Assembly: GCA_013140875.1 (NCBI GenBank) | Contig: JABFSB010000340.1 | Coordinates: 1-6,139 of the forward strand | Origin: Acidobacteriota bacterium | GTDB taxonomy: Bacteria; Acidobacteriota; Blastocatellia; Pyrinomonadales; Pyrinomonadaceae | Length of the DNA stretch: 6,139 nt | Reading direction: 5' to 3' | Program-made: the position numbers and the translations under genes | In this document: positions 1 to 5,471 of the stretch, one piece after another | How the letters are laid out: each line of letters opens with the position of its first letter | Position numbering within the stretch: the first letter of the stretch is position 1 | Notes under the pieces: generated by a model | Told to the model about the DNA's origin: nothing | The model's input: only the letters and a program-made list of their open reading frames with translations | The model's database searches: none

Positions 1-1724
1 TTCCACGACTTTGCTTCGCCGGCCGTTCCGGCGATAGTGCCGCTCTCGATAGCCTTTTTCAGTTCGAAGCGTTTGATCTTTCGTGTGGCTGTCCGTGGCA
101 GAGGTTCAACGCGGATTATGTAATCGCGCACGCGCTGATATTCGGGCAGTTCACGGCCGAGATCGTCGAGCGCGTATCGGATCGCTTCTTTTGAATTCGC
201 GATCTTCGAAAGTTTCAGATATTCAAAATCGGGCACGACGACGGCCGCAAGCCGCTCGGCTCCGGCCCGCTGCTCGCTTTCGTCTTTGATCCCGACGATA
301 GCTAATTCTTCGACCAGCGGCGTCTTTAAATAATGGACTTCCAGATCTTCGGGATGAACATTCTTGCCGGACGGAAGAACGATCACATCTTTTGCCCGCC
401 CGACTATATAAAGATGGCCGTCCTTGTCGAGTTTTCCAAGATCGCCGGAGCGAAACCAGCCGTCTTCGGTGAATGCGTCGGCCGTCGCTGCTTCGTTGTG
501 ATAATAGCCTTTGAAAACAACGCCGCCGCGTATCAGGACTTCGCCTACGCCTTCCTTATCCGGATCGCCGATCTTTATCTCGGTGCCCGGCATTGGTTTG
601 CCGACCGAGCCGACGCGGTTATCGTCTTCGAACGTTGCGGTTGCCGCTCCGCTCGTTTCGGTCAGGCCATAGCCCTGGATAATGGTGAAACCGAGCTTGT
701 GAAAATCGATCGCGACTTCTTCATCAAAACGCGAGCCGGCCGAGATCGCGATACGCAGGTTGCCGCCGAACGATTCATGCACCTTGCCAAAGAGCTTGCC
801 GCCGAGATTTGTGCCGAAGGTGTTTCGCGCAACGCCGTTCGCCGCCAGCATTGCCCTGAACAATGTTTGAACGAGTTTTGGTTTGGCTTCGATCGCGTCG
901 AATATCTTTTTGTGAAACAGATACCAGAGACGCGGAACGGTCGTCAGGATCGTCGGCTTAAAGCTCTTCATCGCGTCGCCGAGTTCGGCCGGTGAAAGCT
1001 CTTTCAGATATCCGACCTCGGCACCGACGGTCGTTGCGACCCAAAGATTTACGATCTGGAGGTACGCGTGAAATAGCGGCAGCAGGCTCAGTATCCTTTC
1101 GTTGTCGCGAAACTTCAGCACACTGTCGACGCCGATAAGCTCCGAAATTATATTGCCGTGCGTCAGCGGCACGCCTTTTGGCTTTCCGGTCGTGCCGCTC
1201 GTGTACATCAGAAGCGCATTGTCGTCGGGTGCGTGTTCAGGCCGCTTATTTGCAAACGCGGCGGGAAAGCCCGCTTTCGACCAGGTCTCGAACGGCTGAA
1301 ATCCATTCGACGAACCATTAAAATTCCAGACGACCGCCGGAATGTGTTTGCCGAGTTTTTCCTCGATCTCGTTGAATGTGCCGGTGAAATCGCTCGAGAT
1401 GAACGCAAGTTTCGCTTCCGAGTTTTCAAGGAAGTTGGTCAGCGTTTCGATCTCGCCATGAGGGTCGAGCGGCACGCACACGGCCCCGTTATAGAGAGTC
1501 CCCAAATAAGCAAGAGCCCAACACGGATGATTTTCGCCAATCAAGGCCACACGGTCGCCTTTCTCAATTTTTTCCTCGCCGAGGCGGTAAGCGATCGAGC
1601 GTATCGCGGCCAGGCTTTCGCCAAAGGTGTAGACTTCGTTCTCGTCGCCCACGATCCGCATCGCAACATTGTCGCTGCGGGATTCGAAAGTTTCGATGAG
1701 TCGCTTAATGTATGAATCTGCCAT
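1..1724 (-). CDS. Long-chain fatty acid--CoA ligase (AMP-forming), C-terminus cut by window edge
   Basis: This enzyme activates a fatty acid with ATP to an acyl-adenylate and then transfers it to CoA, in the cytoplasm or at the inner membrane. I translated 574 residues from the ATG at 1724; the frame is open to base 1. ANL-superfamily motifs appear in order: phosphate-binding YTSGTTGKPKG at residues 174-184, the adenine-binding GYGLTETSG at 351-359, the ribose-binding Asp428 in FRSGDLG, the hinge GRAKD at 442-446 followed by LPSGKNVHPEDLE, and the C-terminal PRTATRKIKRFE with the catalytic lysine at 549. The adenylation domain is therefore complete. The frame runs at least 25 residues past that lysine motif without a stop, so the protein may end just outside the window or carry an extra domain. 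No Shine-Dalgarno precedes the ATG, but the first motifs fit this start. The stop of a decayed gene lies 6 nt upstream. The chain-length preference and pathway (degradation or phospholipid synthesis) cannot be read from the sequence. Family assignment is secure. Confidence 0.93.
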   Translation of the reverse strand, partial: MADSYIKRLIETFESRSDNVAMRIVGDENEVYTFGESLAAIRSIAYRLGEEKIEKGDRVALIGENHPCWALAYLGTLYNGAVCVPLDPHGEIETLTNFLENSEAKLAFISSDFTGTFNEIEEKLGKHIPAVVWNFNGSSNGFQPFETWSKAGFPAAFANKRPEHAPDDNALLMYTSGTTGKPKGVPLTHGNIISELIGVDSVLKFRDNERILSLLPLFHAYLQIVNLWVATTVGAEVGYLKELSPAELGDAMKSFKPTILTTVPRLWYLFHKKIFDAIEAKPKLVQTLFRAMLAANGVARNTFGTNLGGKLFGKVHESFGGNLRIAISAGSRFDEEVAIDFHKLGFTIIQGYGLTETSGAATATFEDDNRVGSVGKPMPGTEIKIGDPDKEGVGEVLIRGGVVFKGYYHNEAATADAFTEDGWFRSGDLGKLDKDGHLYIVGRAKDVIVLPSGKNVHPEDLEVHYLKTPLVEELAIVGIKDESEQRAGAERLAAVVVPDFEYLKLSKIANSKEAIRYALDDLGRELPEYQRVRDYIIRVEPLPRTATRKIKRFELKKAIESGTIAGTAGEAKSW

Positions 1725-1730
1725 AGGCGG

Positions 1731-1973
1731 CTATTTTGATAGGAGATTCTCCGCCAAATATTTAGCCTGCGTACGAATCTCGGGAATCGCCGTCGTTTCC
1801 CACAGCGTTCCTTTTAATGCAGTCCCAAGCGTATAAATAACATCGGAGTTTTCACCATTCTGGCCGACAACCCCGCCGTTTGGCAAGGCGTCGATGCGAA
1901 GTTCAAGGCATCGTCGCGGATGTAGCCCATGGGAAAAGCAAGCGTTTTGAAGAGCCGGACAGCAAAAGGGAAT
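1731..1973 (-). pseudogene. Frameshifted C-terminal remnant of an FAD/NAD(P)-binding oxidoreductase (COG4529-like)
   Basis: This spacer still carries protein-like sequence with no usable start codon. In the frame ending at the TAG at 1733-1731 it reads 54 residues from 1895, including IYTLGTALKGTLWETTAIPE and then IRTQAKYLAENLL. From memory of the family, a 'LG-x-x-x-RG-x-x-WETTA-x-PEIR-x-QA' ending is typical of FAD/NAD(P)-binding proteins of the COG4529/YdhS type. Just upstream, another frame reads GYIRDDALNF (1927-1898), matching the 'G-x-x-RPDPLGLGID' region that normally precedes it. Inserting one G near 1897/1898 (TTCGCATC to TTCGGCATC) joins both into DDALNFGIDALPNG, so a single-base deletion explains the break. 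The N-terminal FAD and NAD(P) domains are absent; the DUF2490 stop at 1976-1974 lies where they should be. I infer a deletion or rearrangement that left only the 3' end. The upstream limit of homology (somewhere between 1930 and 1973) is uncertain. An assembly error could explain the frameshift but not the missing body. Confidence 0.65.
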
Positions 1974-2651
1974 TCACAATTTGACGCGCCACGCGGTACC
2001 GATGACGTGTACTGAGGCCGGATGCGCGAAATTGTCGCCTTGATAAAGGTAGTAGATATCGAGCGAGAGTTTCTTGTTCAGAACCTTGTTTATGCCCACG
2101 CTGAATCGGTTTCGCGAGAACCGGTTAGTGGTCGATTCGAAAAACGGCTCCTCGGTGGCATAAACCTTCAGTCCGGACACGAATTTTTCCGGCAGCTCTT
2201 TTTCGATCGTTATCGACGGGCGGTAACGCCACAAATTCCCGGTCGGACGGATGCGGTACTCATACTGGCTTCGGTGCGACAGGCCGAAATTCTTGACCGG
2301 AAACCGGTAAACGCCGCGGAGCGTCACGCGGTTTTCATTAACGAACCTGCCGGCAGAGTTGCGTACGCGAATGAACGTGTAAAACGGCGTGATCGCTACG
2401 TTCTTCACCGGTTTTAAAATGACGCCGGCTCCGATGCGGCCTTCGTGGAGAGTGCCGATATTATGATCGAATCGGAACGTGACCGGAATGTAGAGGTCGA
2501 CCGTTTTGTTGAGAGCGACGGTAATGCTCAGATCGTTCCATGATTGGAGATCGCTGTCGTCAACCGTGGACTGACCGTTGGCAGCCGCGACGAGTGCGAT
2601 CAAGCAGGCAATTATTATGCTAGTCGACAAATAAAACGAACGAGGAAACAT
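1974..2651 (-). CDS. DUF2490-family outer-membrane beta-barrel protein
   Basis: The product is 225 residues, probably exported and inserted in the outer membrane; the role is unknown, as for DUF2490 in general. I chose the ATG at 2651 because it begins a clean signal peptide: MFPR, a hydrophobic stretch at residues 11-24, and a likely cut near ANG/QS at 26-27. An upstream TTG at 2687 would only add 12 residues ahead of that signal. The mature part alternates polar and hydrophobic residues as barrel strands do. It shows the family pattern: an early tryptophan (SWNDLS), a Tyr-rich strand (FYTFIRVRN), ENRVTLRG, a YEYRI...WRYRP segment, EEPFFES, and NRFSVGINK followed by LDIYYLYQGD near the end. 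The last residues are WRVKL, so the common C-terminal aromatic is not terminal. The gene lies 41 nt after the lipid kinase on the same strand and may share its transcript. There is no Shine-Dalgarno, and the start codon touches an inverted-repeat cluster. The family call is from pattern only. Confidence 0.8.
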   Translation of the reverse strand: MFPRSFYLSTSIIIACLIALVAAANGQSTVDDSDLQSWNDLSITVALNKTVDLYIPVTFRFDHNIGTLHEGRIGAGVILKPVKNVAITPFYTFIRVRNSAGRFVNENRVTLRGVYRFPVKNFGLSHRSQYEYRIRPTGNLWRYRPSITIEKELPEKFVSGLKVYATEEPFFESTTNRFSRNRFSVGINKVLNKKLSLDIYYLYQGDNFAHPASVHVIGTAWRVKL

Positions 2652-2679
2652 GTTACCGCAATGTAACAAAAATGTTACA
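2651..2679 (-). promoter_or_regulatory. Three phased TGTTAC/TGTAAC half-sites at the DUF2490 start (possible operator)
   Basis: On the plus strand, TGTTAC begins at 2651, TGTAAC at 2662 and TGTTAC at 2673. They are spaced exactly 11 bp apart and alternate in orientation. The outer pair forms a perfect 7-bp inverted repeat, TGTAACA (2662-2668) and TGTTACA (2673-2679), around AAAA. The lowest copy includes the A of the DUF2490 start codon. The set fills most of the 41-nt gap after the lipid kinase stop. One-turn spacing and dyad symmetry suggest a dimeric regulator site; the regulator is unknown. No regulator gene is in the window. Confidence 0.4.
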
Positions 2680-2692
2680 AAATGCAAAAGGC

Positions 2693-3640
2693 TCAGGCAT
2701 TTATGGGAACGCGAACACGAAGAGCGTTAGGAACGACCTCATAAACGGCGGGAAGCTTGCCGGGAAGTTCACCATCTGTTTCCAGATGGATCTGCGACTG
2801 CGGGTCGGACGGCGAGACCGAGATGCGTTTCGCCAGCGTGCTTTTTACTTCTTTCAACTCGACATGCGTTCCGTTGTAGAGAGAAAACGCGTTGAGTAAT
2901 ATCTTTGCGGTTCGAATGTCGCCGATGTTCACGAGGTCGAAACAACCGTCATCCAATTTTGCGTCCGGAGCGATCATCATTCCGCCTCCGAAATAGCGGG
3001 CATTGGCAACGCAAAAGTTTACCGTCTGCAGCAGACGCTCCTCGCCGTCGTCGATCTTGACACGAACCGTTACGGGATCGAGCCCGACGACTTCCTGAAG
3101 CGTCGACAATGCAAAACTAGCCCGCCCGCGAACACCGCCGAGCGGGAGCCAATCGAGCGCCTTATTCGATTTGACCCTTTCGATGATCGACGCGGCCAGC
3201 CCGAACGACGAAACGTTGAGAAAATATCGTGAAACAGTCTCGTCCGCGTGGCTTTGGAAAGTGATGCGGCCGACGTCTATCAGTTTCGACTTTCCATTGC
3301 GGATCGCGCGGGCGGCTTCGCGTGGTGAATTTGGAATTCCGAGGCTGCGGCGAAAATCGCCTCCGGTTCCCGACGGCAGAACGCCGAACTCGGTGTCTGC
3401 GCCGCTCTCGATTATCCCGTTGGCGACCTCGTTGATCGTTCCATCGCCGCCGCACGCGATGATGAATTTCCGTCCGGCTTGCGCGGCATCCTTCGCCAAT
3501 CTCGCTCCGTCGCCCGCTGCCTTGGTAAACGCCACCTGAAACGGCCCGAAGTGTGTGCGAAGATCGCTCGCGATCGCCGACCAATTATCCCGCGTCGACC
3601 CGCCTGCGGATTTTGGATTTACTATTACAAGGGGAAGCAT
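2693..3640 (-). CDS. Diacylglycerol kinase family lipid kinase (YegS/BmrU type)
   Basis: This is a soluble, membrane-associating kinase of 315 residues that transfers the gamma-phosphate of ATP to a lipid hydroxyl. Diacylglycerol is the common substrate, giving phosphatidic acid for reuse in phospholipid synthesis, but family members also use other lipids. The DAGK catalytic domain is recognisable from the start: VNPKSAGG at residues 7-14, CGGDGTINEVANG at 63-75 with the nucleotide-binding GGDGT, and LPSGTGGDFRRSLGIP at 88-103. The C-terminal beta-sandwich domain ends with ETDGE at 287-291, where the family has its conserved DGE, and then NALRVRVP. Length is typical. The third motif reads GTGGDF where many relatives have GTGNDF. 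The start is fixed by VNPKSAGG so close to the N-terminus. No Shine-Dalgarno is present, and a sigma70-like promoter ends only 10 nt before the ATG. The aminopeptidase lies 172 nt upstream behind a hairpin, so this gene probably starts its own transcript, with DUF2490 following. Confidence 0.92.
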   Translation of the reverse strand: MLPLVIVNPKSAGGSTRDNWSAIASDLRTHFGPFQVAFTKAAGDGARLAKDAAQAGRKFIIACGGDGTINEVANGIIESGADTEFGVLPSGTGGDFRRSLGIPNSPREAARAIRNGKSKLIDVGRITFQSHADETVSRYFLNVSSFGLAASIIERVKSNKALDWLPLGGVRGRASFALSTLQEVVGLDPVTVRVKIDDGEERLLQTVNFCVANARYFGGGMMIAPDAKLDDGCFDLVNIGDIRTAKILLNAFSLYNGTHVELKEVKSTLAKRISVSPSDPQSQIHLETDGELPGKLPAVYEVVPNALRVRVPINA

Positions 3641-3650
3641 TAGTGGGCCA

Positions 3651-3680
3651 ATTATGCGTGAGGCAGCCGTAAACTATCAA
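3651..3680 (-). promoter_or_regulatory. Sigma70-like promoter for the lipid kinase gene
   Basis: Read on the minus strand, TTGATA (3680-3675) and CATAAT (3656-3651) each match the sigma70 consensus at five of six bases, with an 18-bp spacer. The last base of the -10 box is separated by 10 nt from the ATG at 3640. Initiation about 7 nt downstream of the -10 would leave a leader of only a few bases. The call rests on sequence match alone. Confidence 0.5.
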
Positions 3681-3721
3681 GTGAGCCCTAGATGGTGGAG
3701 GCGTTCGCCTTTCGATTTTAT

Positions 3722-3796
3722 TCTTATTCATCTTCGTCCTCTCCTTCCGTGGTTAGGTTTTTAGTCCACGGAAGCAGAGGACGAAGATGAATAAGA
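3722..3796. repeat. Long near-perfect inverted repeat (31-bp arms, 13-nt loop), possible terminator or dispersed repeat
   Basis: The arm at 3722-3752 (ending CTTCCGTGG) is the reverse complement of 3766-3796 (starting CCACGGAAG), apart from one C-C mismatch at 3743/3775. The loop is 3753-3765 and T-rich on the plus strand. The structure begins 16 nt after the aminopeptidase stop codon at 3813, where a transcript-ending or mRNA-protecting hairpin would be expected. Neither strand has a run of T directly after the stem, so it is not a classic intrinsic terminator. Its length and the CCACGGAAG-type arm resemble dispersed intergenic hairpin repeats I recall from various bacterial genomes; other copies cannot be checked in this window. 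Confidence 0.85.
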
Positions 3797-3812
3797 GGAG
3801 GAAGAAAAGTCG

Positions 3813-5471
3813 TTAACGCACCTGGTCGGAATGGCCATGCGAAACCGTCGCCGCGAACCCTCGTCGGACAGTGACGCCGGTTGGACGGTTGGAATTAAGG
3901 GCAAAAACATCGATTGGAGCTCCGGCGAAAACCGTGGAAGGACTATGTTGGTTGGATGAAGTCCACACGAATTCCTTCGACGCTTTCGACATAAAGGCTT
4001 CAATGTCGCTTATCTTTCGCGGCAGTTTGCCGGTCATCCATTCGACTCCCGTATCGGTGACGAGCATGTCGTCTTCGATGCGGACGCCGATGTTTTTGTA
4101 TTTCTCGAACATCGGCCGTACCTTTTCCTTGAACGTCTTGTTTTCTGGTGTGTCGGGCAGATTGTCTAGTGCGTCCTCGTGAATATAGACGCCGGGTTCG
4201 TTGGTGAAGACCATGCCGGGTTTCATCTGCAACTGATAATCGCCGACGTCGTGGACGTTCATCCCGAGCCAGTGGCCGAGGCCGTGGATGTTCCAGACAT
4301 TTACCTGACGCGAGTTTTTATCTATTACCAATCCGAGTTTGAAGAGTCCTTCGTTTATCGTGGCCCTGGCAATCTGCTGAAGCTGGCCGTAAGTAACGCC
4401 GGGCTTGGTCGCTTTTGCAACGGCCTCTTGCGCGTCATAAACAACTTGATAGATCTCGGCCTGTTCCTTCGAGAATTTTCCGTTCACAGGGTAAGTTCGC
4501 GTTACGTCGGCGGTGTAGTGTTCGTACTCGGCACCGACATCCATAAGCAGCAGCTCGCCTTGCTTGATCGGGCTTTGCGATTCGACGTAATGCAGCGTCG
4601 TCGCGTTCGCACCGCAGCCGACGATTGACGGATAGCCCCAGAAATCCGCATTGCGACGACGAAAAGTGTACTCGACCTCGGCGTGAACCTGATATTCCCA
4701 CTCGGCCCTGCCTACCATCGCCATGGACCGCATTTGTGCCTCGGTTGTGATGTCGATCGCGTGCTGGAGCAATTTCAGTTCGTATGGCGACTTGATGTGA
4801 CGAAGCGCGGCAAAAATCGGCTGCGCGTTCTCGACCTTATACTCGGTGAGTTCTTTCGAGAATTCCGTTTCGACTCGGAATTCGCGATGACCGTTCTCGT
4901 CCGGCTGTTTTGGTTCGTCCTCTGGTAACAATAGGTAAAGCGTCGGAGCTCCGGTGATCGTTACGGACGCGTCCTTGGATGTAAAGGTTCCACGGTTCTT
5001 AACAGCCGACAGCATCGCATCTTTTTCGGAGGTATCCACTATCCGTGATAGTCCCGAGATCTTCGTCGCCTGTTCGCGAGAGTACATTTTGCCTTCCCAC
5101 GCCTCTCTGCGAGGTTCGCGTTTTGGCAAAAACAACGTTTCCGTGACCTTTCCACCGGTCTTTGAAATGACGAGCGTTGCATTCTCCTGTTTCAATCCCG
5201 TGAGGTAGTAAAGGTTATTTTCCTGCCGATAAACATAGTCGACATCATTTGTGTACAACTTCGGCTCCGCACTGAAGAGGATAAGGACACTGTTATCGGC
5301 CATCTTTGCCGCAACCGCCGCACGGCGGCGGGCGAGTTCGGCCTGGCGTTCGGCGTCGGTGAATGTGGGTGCGGGCGGCGTTTTCGGCACCGGGTCGGCA
5401 GCGTTCACCAGAACGGCCAAACCCGAAAGGATAAATGCGATCAATAGAATCCAAACAATTGCACGTTTCAT
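3813..5471 (-). CDS. pepP: Exported Xaa-Pro aminopeptidase (aminopeptidase P, M24B)
   Basis: The enzyme removes the N-terminal residue from peptides with proline in second position, using two metal ions (usually Mn2+). The product is 552 residues. Residues 1-24 form a signal peptide (MKRAIVWILLIAF..., likely cut after VNA), so it acts in the periplasm or outside. The N-terminal creatinase-like domain spans roughly 40-200 (RRRAAVAAKM, NNLYYLTGL). The pita-bread catalytic domain spans about 225-485. All five metal ligands are visible: Asp311 (LLMDVGAEY), Asp322 (YTADVTRTYP), His400 (HGLGHWLG), Glu425 (FTNEPGVYI) and Glu466 (GVRIEDDML). Accessory histidines 294, 396 and 407 are also in their expected places. 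The ATG overlaps the upstream stop as ATGA, with GAGGT six nt before it, which fixes the start. About 50 residues after ISDIEAFMSKASKE have no family resemblance that I can see and contain an 8-bp tandem duplication in the DNA. The catalytic part is intact, so activity is likely. The symbol is by family; unlike this protein, E. coli PepP is cytoplasmic. Confidence 0.95.
   Translation of the reverse strand: MKRAIVWILLIAFILSGLAVLVNAADPVPKTPPAPTFTDAERQAELARRRAAVAAKMADNSVLILFSAEPKLYTNDVDYVYRQENNLYYLTGLKQENATLVISKTGGKVTETLFLPKREPRREAWEGKMYSREQATKISGLSRIVDTSEKDAMLSAVKNRGTFTSKDASVTITGAPTLYLLLPEDEPKQPDENGHREFRVETEFSKELTEYKVENAQPIFAALRHIKSPYELKLLQHAIDITTEAQMRSMAMVGRAEWEYQVHAEVEYTFRRRNADFWGYPSIVGCGANATTLHYVESQSPIKQGELLLMDVGAEYEHYTADVTRTYPVNGKFSKEQAEIYQVVYDAQEAVAKATKPGVTYGQLQQIARATINEGLFKLGLVIDKNSRQVNVWNIHGLGHWLGMNVHDVGDYQLQMKPGMVFTNEPGVYIHEDALDNLPDTPENKTFKEKVRPMFEKYKNIGVRIEDDMLVTDTGVEWMTGKLPRKISDIEAFMSKASKEFVWTSSNQHSPSTVFAGAPIDVFALNSNRPTGVTVRRGFAATVSHGHSDQVR
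3878..3893. repeat. Perfect 8-bp tandem duplication inside the aminopeptidase tail
   Basis: CGGTTGGA occurs at 3878-3885 and again at 3886-3893. The unit is not a multiple of three, so gain or loss of one copy changes the reading frame of the last 20-odd residues. With one copy removed, the frame would run on through the hairpin at 3722-3796 before stopping. Confidence 0.8.

Noticed and set aside
333..995. Long plus-strand open frame of 220 codons opposite the ligase gene
   Set aside because: It lies fully antisense to a ligase with every family motif, and its translation has no recognisable domain. It is a by-product of codon usage on the other strand.
1158..1715. Plus-strand open frame of 185 codons opposite the ligase N-terminus
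   Set aside because: It is antisense to conserved ligase sequence and its composition looks like a shadow frame.
2604..2651. Possible lipobox (IIAC) in the DUF2490 signal peptide
   Set aside because: The cysteine is at residue 16 and is followed by a long hydrophobic stretch, so it sits within the membrane segment. A normal signal peptidase I site near residue 26 fits better.
2652..2687. Upstream TTG start adding 12 residues to the DUF2490 protein
   Set aside because: The extra residues precede a complete signal peptide and run across the inverted repeats; the ATG at 2651 is the better start.
3697..3712. Small hairpin AGGC-GTTC-GCCT followed by T-rich sequence on the plus strand
   Set aside because: It would act as a terminator only for plus-strand transcripts, and no plus-strand gene precedes it. 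The stem is short and partly G-T paired.
3761..4003. Minus-strand frame of 80 codons with a Ser-rich end (SSSSYSSSSSAS)
   Set aside because: It overlaps the aminopeptidase 3' end in another frame, and the Ser run is only the hairpin arm read as codons.
4179..4628. Plus-strand open frame of 149 codons opposite the aminopeptidase
   Set aside because: It covers the reverse of the catalytic domain, including metal-ligand codons, so the minus-strand gene explains the openness.
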